From Pseudomonas huaxiensis (lineage in GTDB: Bacteria; Pseudomonadota; Gammaproteobacteria; Pseudomonadales; Pseudomonadaceae): 32,626 nucleotides of DNA. Below are positions 1 through 7,385 of this stretch, piece by piece. The notes under the pieces are model-generated. The model ran no database searches, was not told where the DNA came from, and worked only from the letters and a program-made list of their open reading frames with translations. The stretch is taken from contig NZ_QKVL01000055.1 of assembly GCF_003231275.1 (NCBI RefSeq), positions 1 to 32,626 of the forward strand, given 5' to 3'. The translations under genes and the position numbers were made by a program. Every line of letters begins with the position of its first letter. Position 1 is the first letter of the stretch.

Positions 1-146
1 CCTGAGGAATGAATTCCGCAGAAATCCTGAATGCCGGTCAGCGGCGGGTATATAGGAAAAATCCCAATTCAATGGATGAAATCGCTGAGCTTTGTAAAAG
101 CGTTCTGCATTGCGGGTCAGCGGCAGAAACAATTCTCACGCAACAC
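1..146. other. Left-edge intergenic stretch
   Basis: No credible gene is visible in this 146-base stretch. Short reading frames cross it, but they lack a convincing ribosome site or any recognisable protein. It lies downstream of the minus-strand oxidoreductase gene, and I see no clear hairpin terminator in it. Confidence 0.5.
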
Positions 147-1313
147 TCAGACAACCTCAGTCCAGCGCCCCTCCGCCCGATCCGACTTCACGCAGGCATC
201 GATAAAGCTCATTCCGCGTAGCCCGTCTTCGGCCGTCGGGCACAGCAGCGACTGCGCGCTCGGCGCCCGTTGCTCGCGACGGGCACGAATACGCTCGGCC
301 GCTTCGCTGTAGATATTGGCGAACGCTTCCAGCAAGCCCTCGGGCTGGCCCGCCTTGATCCGCGTCGACAAGCGCGCCGATTCGCTCAGCCAGGCTTCGC
401 CACGGCGCAGGATCTGGTGCGGCTGGTCCTGGTAGCGCACTTCCAGACGCTCCGGGTCTTCCTGGTGCCAGTACAGCGAGCCCTTGGAGCCGAACACGCG
501 CAACTGCAGACCATGGCGATGCCCGGCCGCGACGAAACTGGCCCAGAGCATGCCGCGCGCGCCGTTACCCAGGCGCAGTTTGACGTGGGCGTTGTCGTCG
601 CTGACGCGGCCCGGCACCAGGGTGCTCAGTTCCGCCGACACTTCGCTGATTTCCTCGCCGGTGACGAAGCGCAGCAGTTGATGGGCGTGAACGCCGACAT
701 CGGCCAGTACCGAGGATGCGCCGGACTGTGCCGGGTCGGTGCGCCACATCAGGGCTTTGGCGCCTTGCTGTTCCAGCGGGTGGGTGCCGAAGGCGCTGGC
801 GTGTTCGACCTGGACCAGGCGTACATCGCCAATCACACCGCTGGCAATCAGTTCGCGGGCTTCGCGGATCAGCGGATAGCCGCTGTAGTTGTGGGTCAGC
901 AGGTGCAGCGCCGGGCCACGGCGGACCCGCTCCAGCAGGGTCTCGGCTTCAGCGAGGTTGGCCGCCAGTGGCTTGTCGCTGATGACGTCGATGCCCTGGT
1001 CGAGGAAGGCCAGGCTGGCCGGCACGTGTACGGCGTTCGGCGCCATGATCGCTACAGCATGAACGCCGTCTTCGCGGGCCGCTTCGGCCACAGCCATGGT
1101 CTGGAAGTCCGGGTAGATGCGGTCTTCGGCGATGCCGTAGGCCTCGGCGGCGGCGCGGTTGCGCGCCGGGTCGCGGGCGAAGACGCCGGCCACCAGTTCG
1201 AACTGCCCGTCCAGGTGCGCGGCGTAGCGGTGGGTGGAACCGATGGACGATTCCAGTCCACCACCGACGAAGCCCAGGCGCAGGCGTTGAGTGGGATTGC
1301 CGAGGGTTTTCAT
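147..1313 (-). CDS. Gfo/Idh/MocA family oxidoreductase
   Basis: This 388-residue protein is a cytoplasmic NAD(P)-dependent dehydrogenase of the Gfo/Idh/MocA family, which oxidises or reduces hydroxyls on sugars, inositols and other polyols. The N-terminal Rossmann segment (about residues 12-45) carries a glycine-rich turn, GFVGGG. The family EKP motif appears as DKP at residues 113-115, a conservative change. The C-terminal half is the usual mixed alpha/beta substrate domain. The start ATG overlaps the TGA of the dehydroquinate dehydratase gene by 4 bases, so the two are probably translationally coupled. It is the last gene of a run with aroQ and an MFS transporter. The substrate cannot be read from sequence; the neighbours suggest a quinate/shikimate-like carbocycle. 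Family assignment is firm, substrate is inference. Confidence 0.88.
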   Translation of the reverse strand: MKTLGNPTQRLRLGFVGGGLESSIGSTHRYAAHLDGQFELVAGVFARDPARNRAAAEAYGIAEDRIYPDFQTMAVAEAAREDGVHAVAIMAPNAVHVPASLAFLDQGIDVISDKPLAANLAEAETLLERVRRGPALHLLTHNYSGYPLIREARELIASGVIGDVRLVQVEHASAFGTHPLEQQGAKALMWRTDPAQSGASSVLADVGVHAHQLLRFVTGEEISEVSAELSTLVPGRVSDDNAHVKLRLGNGARGMLWASFVAAGHRHGLQLRVFGSKGSLYWHQEDPERLEVRYQDQPHQILRRGEAWLSESARLSTRIKAGQPEGLLEAFANIYSEAAERIRARREQRAPSAQSLLCPTAEDGLRGMSFIDACVKSDRAEGRWTEVV

Positions 1314-1756
1314 GCTTGGCTTCCTTGGAGTTGACGGGCGAAATGGGTGATGGCCAGCGCGTAGCCGTGGGTGCCGAAACCGGCCAGCACCGACTGCGCT
1401 ATCAGCGATACATACGAGTGATGACGGAACGACTCGCGGCGATGCACGTTGGAGATGTGCACCTCGATCACCGGCACTTCAGCGGCGATCAGCGCGTCGT
1501 GGATGGCCACCGAGGTGTGGGTCCAGGCGCCAGGGTTGATGACGATGCCGGCGACACGACCGCGCGCCTGGTGGATCCAGTCGATCATCTGGCCTTCATG
1601 GTTGGTCTGCTGGAACTCGATGTTCAGGTCGTGGCTGGCACCGGTGGCGCGGCACAGGGCTTCGACATCGGCGAGGGTTTCGCGGCCGTAGACCTCGGGC
1701 TGGCGCAGGCCGAGCATGTTCAGGTTGGGGCCGTTGAGTACGAGTAGGGTTTGCAT
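1310..1756 (-). CDS. aroQ: Type II 3-dehydroquinate dehydratase
   Basis: This 148-residue enzyme catalyses the reversible dehydration of 3-dehydroquinate to 3-dehydroshikimate, a step shared by the shikimate pathway and quinate catabolism. Type II hallmarks are visible: NGPNLNMLG at residues 8-16, the flexible-lid Arg/Tyr region (LRQPEVYG, about 17-24), QTNHEGQ in the middle, INPGAWTHTS, and EVHISN with the catalytic histidine. The length matches the dodecameric type II family of about 145-150 residues. It lies 15 bases downstream of an MHS-type transporter and overlaps an oxidoreductase gene by 4 bases. That context suggests a catabolic paralogue rather than the housekeeping biosynthetic copy, which usually sits beside accB in Pseudomonas. 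The enzyme family is certain; the catabolic role is inferred. Confidence 0.93.
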   Translation of the reverse strand: MQTLLVLNGPNLNMLGLRQPEVYGRETLADVEALCRATGASHDLNIEFQQTNHEGQMIDWIHQARGRVAGIVINPGAWTHTSVAIHDALIAAEVPVIEVHISNVHRRESFRHHSYVSLIAQSVLAGFGTHGYALAITHFARQLQGSQA

Positions 1757-1771
1757 GGAGAGCGTTTCCGG

Positions 1772-3148
1772 TCAGGGGGTGGTGCGCAGGGCCTGGGCCC
1801 GTTGCGCGTCATAAGTGGTTTTGTCGAGGGCCACGGCATCGTGTTTGCCGAGCTGGTCCAGCGGCGTGCGGAAGGTTTCCGGCGCACTCCAGGCGGCGAT
1901 CGCCGATATGGCGGTGACCACGCAGGTGATGGCGCCAATCAGCAGCGGCACGTTGTCCGAGCCCGGCGGCGCCACAGCGGTGAACAGCGCCGGGAGCAGG
2001 GCGGTGATCATGTAGCCGATGTTCTGCGCCACGGCCATGGCCGACACGCGGTAGTGGGTCTGGAACTGTTCGGGGAAGAAGCTCGGGAAGATCGCGTTGT
2101 AGCCCTGGTAGATCGTGCCCCACATCAGCAGCGACGCGGCGAAGGCCAGCGGCACGCTGTGAATGCTGATGGCGTACAGGTAGGCGAAGGACATCAGCCC
2201 GCAACCGATGGCCGCGCCGATGATCAGCGGGCGCCGGCCGATGCGGTCGGAGAGGTTGCCGACGAAGGGGATCACCATGACCGCGACGATATTGCCGACC
2301 ACCGGGATCCACAGGTACACGCTCTTGTCGAAGCCGACGCCGTAGGCTGGCTGTACCGCATAGGCGGCGCCGAACACCGTGGTTACCACCGGAATCACGT
2401 TCATCAGCGACACGCCGAACACCACCAGCATGCCGTGCCAACTGTATTTGAAGGCTTCACGGATCGGCGAGCGGGTGCGGGTGACGTTTTCCACTTTCTG
2501 CACGAAGGCTTCCGGTTCCTTGACCTCGCGACGAATGATGAACGCGGCGATCAGTACTGCGGCGCTGAGCAGGAACGGGATGCGCCAGCCCCAGCTATTG
2601 AAGGCTTCTTCGGGCATGAAGTAGGCCAGCGGCAGGAAGATCGCCGCCGCCAGCACCTGGCCGGCCTGGACGCCCTGCAGGGTGAAGCTGGCGAAGAAAC
2701 CGCGGCGTCCGGGCGGCGCGTGTTCGAGGATCATCGAGCTGGCGCCGGCGATTTCGCCGGCCACCGCGAAGCCCTGGATCAGCCGCAGCACCACCAGCAG
2801 CGCCGGGGCCCAGTAGCCGATCTGGTTGAAGGTTGGCAGCAGGCCGACGGCGAAGGTGGCGATGCCCATCAGGAACATGCACAACAGCAGGACATTCTTG
2901 CGCCCGCGGGTGTCGCCCCAGTGGCCGAGCACGAAGGCGCCCACCGGGCGAGCCAGGTAGCCGACGCCGTAGGTGGCGAGCGAGGCGATGATTGCCAGTT
3001 TCGGGTCGCCGGCGGGAAAGAAGATCTGCGGGAAAATCAGCGCCGCGGCCTGGGCGTAGATGAAGAAGTCATAGTACTCCAGGGCGGAGCCGACCCAGCC
3101 GCTGGCGGTGGCTTTTTTGGTTTGGTGGGTGTTTTCGTGGGTGGCCAT
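1772..3148 (-). CDS. MFS transporter, metabolite:H+ symporter (shikimate/dicarboxylate-like) subfamily
   Basis: This is a 458-residue inner-membrane transporter with about 12 hydrophobic segments. The N-terminal SALEYYDFFIYAQAA segment and the loop GHWGDTRGRK after TM2 are typical of the MHS branch of the major facilitator superfamily (ShiA, KgtP, ProP relatives), as is LIQGFAVAGE in TM4. It probably imports an organic acid with protons. It lies directly upstream of aroQ and an oxidoreductase on the same strand, so the cargo is likely the cluster's substrate, for example quinate or shikimate; this is inference. An AACAACAA motif, of the type bound by Hfq/Crc, ends 12 bases before the ATG and is compatible with catabolite repression. 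The ribosome site is weak. Confidence 0.87.
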   Translation of the reverse strand: MATHENTHQTKKATASGWVGSALEYYDFFIYAQAAALIFPQIFFPAGDPKLAIIASLATYGVGYLARPVGAFVLGHWGDTRGRKNVLLLCMFLMGIATFAVGLLPTFNQIGYWAPALLVVLRLIQGFAVAGEIAGASSMILEHAPPGRRGFFASFTLQGVQAGQVLAAAIFLPLAYFMPEEAFNSWGWRIPFLLSAAVLIAAFIIRREVKEPEAFVQKVENVTRTRSPIREAFKYSWHGMLVVFGVSLMNVIPVVTTVFGAAYAVQPAYGVGFDKSVYLWIPVVGNIVAVMVIPFVGNLSDRIGRRPLIIGAAIGCGLMSFAYLYAISIHSVPLAFAASLLMWGTIYQGYNAIFPSFFPEQFQTHYRVSAMAVAQNIGYMITALLPALFTAVAPPGSDNVPLLIGAITCVVTAISAIAAWSAPETFRTPLDQLGKHDAVALDKTTYDAQRAQALRTTP

Positions 3149-3160
3149 GAGTGTGGTCTC

Positions 3161-3168
3161 TTGTTGTT
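3161..3168 (-). promoter_or_regulatory. Crc/Hfq-type AANAANAA motif before MFS transporter
   Basis: On the minus strand this reads AACAACAA, 12 bases upstream of the transporter ATG. AANAANAA is the known Hfq/Crc target in Pseudomonas. The same octamer occurs at a similar distance from the neighbouring oxidoreductase start. Confidence 0.45.
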
Positions 3169-3181
3169 TTTATGGTGTTCC

Positions 3182-3237
3182 CTGGGGCCTCATCGCTGCG
3201 GTTCGGCGCCCCGACAAGCCAGCGATGAGGTGCCCAG
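3182..3237. repeat. REP-like inverted repeat inside the aroQ-cluster transcript
   Basis: CCTCATCGCTG (3188-3198) pairs with CAGCGATGAGG (3220-3230). The pairing extends outwards through CTGGG and CCCAG with one unpaired base. The loop holds a GC-rich segment typical of Pseudomonas REP elements. It lies in the gap between the second oxidoreductase gene and the MFS transporter gene, so it may attenuate or stabilise the shared message. Confidence 0.6.
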
Positions 3238-3241
3238 GGTT

Positions 3242-4294
3242 CTACAACTGCTCGGTTGAAACGATCTGCCCCGTCCGCGCCGCCTCACTGATCGCATCGA
3301 CAATCTGCAGATTACGCAAACCATCCCGCACGCCCACCAGCGGCTCGGCTTCGCCACGGATCACTTGGCAGAAGTGAGCCAACTGACGCTCCAGCGGATC
3401 CGCTTCATCAAGACTGGCGACAGCCGTCTCGAACGGCTTCCACCACGAGCGGTCTTCGCGTTTGTCGTAGTACTTCAGGCGCATGGTCGGGATCGACAGC
3501 GAACCCTGGGTGCCGGCCAGCACGTAGCAGTCTTCGTCGTCATAGCTCGGGTAGTCGCGGTTTTCCCGCGAAGTCTGCTCCCAACTGCGTGCGCAGCCGG
3601 CGGTGTCGGAGAGCATGAAGGTGCCGAGGGCGCCGCTGGCGAAGCGCAGGCTGATGGACACCGTGTCTTCCACCGCGAAACCGCGGGTGGCGCTGGAAGC
3701 CTGGGCCTGTACGGCGACGATCTCGCCGCACAGCGAACGCAGGTTGCCGATCTCGTGGATCATGTTGATCAGCACCGGGCCGCCGCCGGCCTGGCGGCGC
3801 CAGGGCGCGGCGTCGAAATAGTCGTCGGGCTTGTAGAACAGCGCGCTGCCCATCACCGCCACCAGATTGCCAAGCACGCCTTCGGCGATCACTTCACGGG
3901 CTTTCTGCAGAATCGCGCTGTGGGCGCGGTGATGGCCGACCAGCAGTTTCGCCCCGGCCTGCTCGGCAATGGCCAGCAGGCGCTTGCCTTCTTCCAGGCT
4001 GTGCGCCACCGGTTTTTCGATCAGCGCTGGAATGCCGTGGGCGACGCAGGTCAGGGCGCCTTCGACGTGCAGTTGATTGGGGGTGGCGAGGATCACGCCG
4101 TCCGGGCGTTGCGCGGCCAGCAGGCTGTCGAGGTCGCTGTACAGCGGCACGCCGAGGCTGTCGGCGAAGGGCGCGGTGGCGGGCAGCGGATCGACGATGG
4201 CGGCCAGTTCGCAGGCGTTGCTGGCCTGGATCAGTTCGATATGACGGCGGCCGATCAGGCCGGCGCCGGCGACGGCAATGCGAATCTTCTTCAT
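3242..4294 (-). CDS. Gfo/Idh/MocA family oxidoreductase (second copy)
   Basis: This 350-residue NAD(P)-dependent dehydrogenase has its Rossmann glycine motif GAGLIG at residues 10-15, next to the start, and a canonical EKP catalytic motif at 93-95. The chosen start gives the normal N-terminus MKKIRIAVAG and follows a GAGAG ribosome site. An upstream in-frame start would add 11 residues and is not needed. It is the first gene of the minus-strand cluster and is transcribed away from a LysR regulator. It differs clearly from the other Gfo/Idh/MocA protein in the cluster, so the pair may catalyse two successive oxidations. The substrate is unknown. An AACAACAA motif precedes the start by 9 bases. 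Confidence 0.88.
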   Translation of the reverse strand: MKKIRIAVAGAGLIGRRHIELIQASNACELAAIVDPLPATAPFADSLGVPLYSDLDSLLAAQRPDGVILATPNQLHVEGALTCVAHGIPALIEKPVAHSLEEGKRLLAIAEQAGAKLLVGHHRAHSAILQKAREVIAEGVLGNLVAVMGSALFYKPDDYFDAAPWRRQAGGGPVLINMIHEIGNLRSLCGEIVAVQAQASSATRGFAVEDTVSISLRFASGALGTFMLSDTAGCARSWEQTSRENRDYPSYDDEDCYVLAGTQGSLSIPTMRLKYYDKREDRSWWKPFETAVASLDEADPLERQLAHFCQVIRGEAEPLVGVRDGLRNLQIVDAISEAARTGQIVSTEQL

Positions 4295-4303
4295 AGGTCT
4301 CTC

Positions 4304-4328
4304 TTGTTGTTCTGGCTTGTGCGACAAG
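4304..4328. promoter_or_regulatory. Divergent control region: Crc-type motif and LysR-like palindrome
   Basis: On the minus strand, AACAACAA (4304-4311) lies just before the oxidoreductase start. Next to it is a perfect 5-bp dyad, CTTGT-GCG-ACAAG (4316-4328), of the kind bound by LysR regulators (inner T-N-A symmetry). It sits between the divergent LysR gene and its likely target. Assignment to LysR is inferred from position. Confidence 0.4.
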
Positions 4329-4379
4329 GCAGGTTTTGTGAGAGGCTAAATAAAAAGTCCCAGGAGATAATCGGGCGTA

Positions 4380-5321
4380 ATGAAGAATCAGAATGTGCTC
4401 ACAGCGAATAATGAGCCGCTGCTGCGGGACCTGCAGTTGTTCTGCGAAGTGGCCCGGCGCTCCAGTTTCATCGCCGCCGCCAGCGAGACCGGGCTATCGC
4501 CGGCCCATGTCAGCAAGCGCATCGCCACCCTGGAGGAGCAACTCGGGGTCAAGCTGTTCAACCGCACCACCCGGCGGGTCAACATCACCAGCGATGGCGA
4601 GGCGGCGTTTGTCTGGGCGCAGAAGATTCTCGAGGACGTCGGGGCGATGGTCGATGCGCTGTCCGGTGGCCAGCGCGAACCGCAAGGCACGTTGCGGCTG
4701 TGCACCAGCCTGCGCCTGGGCCGCGAGCACATCGCGCCGATTCTGTCGCTGCTGCGCCGACAGTACCCGGCGCTTGAGGTGTGGGTTGAGTTGCTGGACC
4801 GGCGGGTGGACCTGATCGCCGACAATTTCGACATCGATATCCGCGTCGGCGAGGTCCAGGAAAAGCACCTGATCGCCCACCGCATCGCCGAGAGTACCCG
4901 GGTGTTGGCGGCGTCGCCGGAGTATCTGGCGCGAAGGGGCATGCCCAAGGTGGCGGCGGACCTGGCCCAGCATGATTGCCTGCTGTTCCGCAGCCGTGAT
5001 GACCGCTTCGGCGTGTGGCGACTGATGGGCCCGAACGGCGCGGAGACGGTAAAGGTCACCGGGCCGATGGCCTCGAACCACAGCGACATCGTCCGCCAGT
5101 GGGCCCACGACGGCCACGGCATCATCATGGCCTCGCGCTGGGACGTGGCCGGCAGCCTGGCCAGCGGCGCCCTGGTGCGGGTGCTGCCGGCCTGGCATCA
5201 GCCGGCGGATATCTGGGCGGTGACGGCGGTGCGTTCGTCCAGTTCGGCGAAGGTGCGGGCGTGTGTGGCGTTTCTGCGGGAGCAGTTGGCCAGTGGTCCT
5301 TACTCGTTGAGCGGCAATTAA
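4380..5321 (+). CDS. LysR-family transcriptional regulator
   Basis: This 313-residue regulator has an N-terminal winged helix-turn-helix of the LysR type at about residues 16-75 (LQLFCEVARRSSFIAAASET, then SPAHVSKRIATLEEQLGVKLFNRTTRRV). The periplasmic-binding-like effector domain extends to the C-terminus. The ILDADYR-like middle and the SDIVRQWAHDGHGI segment resemble the CrgA/DsdC-like branch common in Proteobacteria. It is divergent from the oxidoreductase/aroQ/MFS cluster and is probably its activator or repressor, with the cluster's substrate as effector. An AGGAG lies 13 bases before the ATG, a rather long spacing. Its 3' end overlaps the convergent SH3-protein gene by 4 bases. Confidence 0.9.
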   Translation: MKNQNVLTANNEPLLRDLQLFCEVARRSSFIAAASETGLSPAHVSKRIATLEEQLGVKLFNRTTRRVNITSDGEAAFVWAQKILEDVGAMVDALSGGQREPQGTLRLCTSLRLGREHIAPILSLLRRQYPALEVWVELLDRRVDLIADNFDIDIRVGEVQEKHLIAHRIAESTRVLAASPEYLARRGMPKVAADLAQHDCLLFRSRDDRFGVWRLMGPNGAETVKVTGPMASNHSDIVRQWAHDGHGIIMASRWDVAGSLASGALVRVLPAWHQPADIWAVTAVRSSSSAKVRACVAFLREQLASGPYSLSGN

Positions 5322-5962
5322 ACCCAGCCGCTGTTGCGCTTACGACCGCGGCTCAGCATCGGCAGGATCAACCCCGCCAGCAAGCCGGCCCCGGCGATGC
5401 CGCCGCCGTAGACCATGTAGCGCATCAGCACCTGTTTGTTTTCGTCACCGAGCCGGGCCTGGGTGTCGCGCAGTTGCGACTGGGCCTCGGTCAGTTCCTC
5501 GTTGAGCGACTGGTTGCGGGCCTGCAGTTCGTCGATCAGCGCTTTGCGCGAATCCAGGGTCTCCTGCATGCCCTGGACCCGGGTTTTCCAACTGTCGTCG
5601 ATGGTCTTGAGTTGTTCATCCAGTTGCGCGACCCGGGCGGTGAGTTGCGGCAGGTGTTCGGCCTGGCCGGGGACGTTCTGCAGGTCGCTGCTGGCGATCC
5701 ACACAACATCGCCGGATTCGCCACGGACCTGGCTGAAGTTGCCTTGGGTGGTGAGCAGTTTGACCTTTTGTCCGGATTTGAGCGTGCCGACCAGCCGATG
5801 ACCCTCGGTCGGGCCGCTGCGTACGTAGGTGCTGAGGCTGTCGCTGACCCAGCGATCATCGCTGGCGGGCTCTTCGGCGTGGGCGAGGGCACTCATGAAC
5901 ACGCCGGCGAACAGCGCGGGTAGCACGGCAGAGCGTGCGCGGAGAGGGCGAAGCAGGCGCAT
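5318..5962 (-). CDS. TIGR04211-type SH3 and anchor domain protein (YgiM-like)
   Basis: This 214-residue envelope protein has a signal peptide at residues 1-27 ending in AHA. A bacterial SH3 domain follows (about 33-95, with WVSDSLSTYVRSGPTEGHRLVGTLKSG). Next is a long charged coiled coil (about 100-170, heptad-rich), then a C-terminal transmembrane helix (about 178-197, GGGIAGAGLLAGLILPML) and a short basic tail. This order is that of the TIGR04211/YgiM family. The start at MRLLRPL was chosen because it gives a proper signal peptide after GGGGAAG; the 43-residue upstream extension looks unlike a leader. Function in the family is unclear; a cell-envelope role is likely. It is transcribed alone. 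Confidence 0.85.
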   Translation of the reverse strand: MRLLRPLRARSAVLPALFAGVFMSALAHAEEPASDDRWVSDSLSTYVRSGPTEGHRLVGTLKSGQKVKLLTTQGNFSQVRGESGDVVWIASSDLQNVPGQAEHLPQLTARVAQLDEQLKTIDDSWKTRVQGMQETLDSRKALIDELQARNQSLNEELTEAQSQLRDTQARLGDENKQVLMRYMVYGGGIAGAGLLAGLILPMLSRGRKRNSGWV

Positions 5963-6127
5963 GGTTATCTTCCCCGAGAAGAAAAAAATGAAAACCGCCG
6001 GCCGCATGCCTGCCGCCAGCGCAACGAAGGGTGAGAAAGGGGATAACCGTTGGACGTCCCCGGGGCTTGTCTTTGTAGGAAACATCGACAAGCCACCAGC
6101 GCAAAGACAGTTTTTATCGCATCAGGT

Positions 6128-6538
6128 TCACTGACCGGCCTGCCATTGGGCGAAACGCAGGTCCAGGCGTGGCTTGAGCAGGTCGTAGTGGTCCCAGCTC
6201 GCCGCGGCTTCGGCGTCGCTGTCCAGCAGTTCCAGCAGGTCGCAGGACAGGGAAGGGGCTTGCAGGCTCAGGTAGTAGGCGGCGAAGGCATTGCCCTGGC
6301 GGTTGAGGTCTTCATCGACCAGAAAGCCGTCGCAGCACAACTGGAAAAAGCGCGCGGGGGTCATCAGGCGTTCGCCCAGGGCCTGGATCTCGGCGTCGTA
6401 GTCGGCGTTGAAGTCGCGGCTGAGCAGGTTGCGGGTCGCGCTCCAGGCGAGGAACAGCCCGGCGTACGGCGCCCTGCGCGGATAAGCGCAAGGCGAACCG
6501 TCATCGGCGTGGTGCCTGCAAGCATCAGTAGCAATCAT
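6128..6538 (-). CDS. Hypothetical protein, about 136 residues
   Basis: I do not recognise this protein with certainty. It is soluble and acidic, with several aromatic and leucine residues in amphipathic helices (for example FFQLCCDGFLVDEDL and YYLSLQAPSLSCDLLELLDSD). It has no signal peptide or membrane segment. Cysteines occur near the N-terminus and in the middle, but no clear zinc motif is formed. An AAGGA lies 8 bases before the ATG chosen here; a GTG one codon upstream is also possible. It is divergent from the thioesterase gene and stands alone. Its sequence composition matches the neighbouring genes, so there is no sign of transfer. Confidence 0.65.
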   Translation of the reverse strand: MIATDACRHHADDGSPCAYPRRAPYAGLFLAWSATRNLLSRDFNADYDAEIQALGERLMTPARFFQLCCDGFLVDEDLNRQGNAFAAYYLSLQAPSLSCDLLELLDSDAEAAASWDHYDLLKPRLDLRFAQWQAGQ

Positions 6539-6654
6539 CACAGCGGTCCTTGTTCGGATGGTTGGCTTGGCTGGGGGCTAGCTTACTCCTTCCTGCGATG
6601 GCGGGTCGCCATGTGAGACCTAATGACGCATCGAGGTGGACTTTGGTGGGTGTG

Positions 6655-6683
6655 TTGGAAAGGTAGGATGAGAGCGTTAACAT
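6655..6683 (+). promoter_or_regulatory. Candidate sigma-70 promoter for the thioesterase
   Basis: TTGGAA (6655-6660) and TAACAT (6678-6683) are separated by 17 bases and lie 35 bases before the thioesterase ATG. An inverted GTAGGA/TCCTAC pair (6663-6668, 6691-6696) brackets the start region. This is a pattern match only. Confidence 0.35.
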
Positions 6684-6717
6684 CTGAACTTTCCTACAAA
6701 AATAAATCAGGAAACCC

Positions 6718-7215
6718 ATGAATTCCCACGCTCTATCCCTTCAGGACCTGGCTGCGCCGGATGGCGTTTGCTACGGCTGCGGTTCGGCCCATCCCAGCGG
6801 GCTGCATCTGAAAAGCCACTGGGCCGATGACGGCATCCACTTGATCTGCACGCATGCGCCCGATAGCACGTTCTGCGGCTGGCCCGGCCTGGTCTACGGC
6901 GGCCTGCTGGCGATGCTGGTGGATTGCCATTCCAACTGGGCGGCCATGGCCTATCACTACCGGGCCGAAGGGCGCGAACCGGGATCGCTGCCGCGTATCG
7001 ACTGCGTGACCGGCCACCTTGGCCTGACCTACCTGAAGCCGACACCGATGGGCGTGGAGCTGACGCTCAAGGCGCGGGTCGAGGGCGAGGTGGGGCGCAA
7101 GAGCCGGGTGATCTGTGAGGTCTGGGCCGGCGATGTGCTGACCGTGACCGCGGATTCGGTGTTCGTGCGGGTGGATACCGAGCGGTTGAAGCAGAAGGCG
7201 CATGGGGAGGCTTGA
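6718..7215 (+). CDS. PaaI-like hotdog-fold thioesterase
   Basis: This 165-residue cytoplasmic protein has the single hotdog-domain layout of PaaI/YbgC-type acyl-CoA thioesterases. The N-terminal CYGCGSAHPSGLHL segment (about residues 18-31) is common in the PF03061-containing group. The central GWPGLVYGGLLAMLVDCHSNWAA (about 54-76) corresponds to the family's hot-dog helix with the catalytic Asp. A C-terminal beta strand pattern follows (VICEVWAGDVLTVTADSVFVRVD). AGGA lies 5 bases before the ATG. It stands alone between an unknown gene and the permease. The actual acyl-CoA substrate is not predictable. Confidence 0.82.
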   Translation: MNSHALSLQDLAAPDGVCYGCGSAHPSGLHLKSHWADDGIHLICTHAPDSTFCGWPGLVYGGLLAMLVDCHSNWAAMAYHYRAEGREPGSLPRIDCVTGHLGLTYLKPTPMGVELTLKARVEGEVGRKSRVICEVWAGDVLTVTADSVFVRVDTERLKQKAHGEA

Positions 7216-7237
7216 TGCATAGGGCTTAAGGGCTTTA

Positions 7238-7261
7238 ATCGCTGGCAAGCCAGCTCCCACA
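7238..7261. repeat. Half REP-like element
   Basis: ATCGCTGGCAAGCCAGCTCC and the following bases form a short hairpin, GCTGGC-AA-GCCAGC (7241-7254). The sequence is related to one arm of the REP elements at 12499 and 22253. It lies 22 bases after the thioesterase stop and could serve as its 3' processing or termination site. Confidence 0.5.
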
Positions 7262-7385
7262 AGGAGGGCGGAGTTCAGGCCTGGCAGCCAGCAACAAAAC
7301 CCCCGGCAGTCTGGGGCAAGACGTGGCATGGAGTGCGGCGCACAGTGACGCACAACCATAACAACGGCTCTTGAGGTCCTTCACC

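Noticed and set aside
36..124. Short direct repeat GGTCAGCGGC at 36 and 115
   Set aside because: Only ten bases are exact and no further structure accompanies it; chance is likely.
1751..3259. Long plus-strand open frame opposite the MFS transporter
   Set aside because: It is antisense to a clear membrane protein gene; its His/Gln/Asp-rich low-complexity product is typical of the mirror frame in GC-rich DNA.
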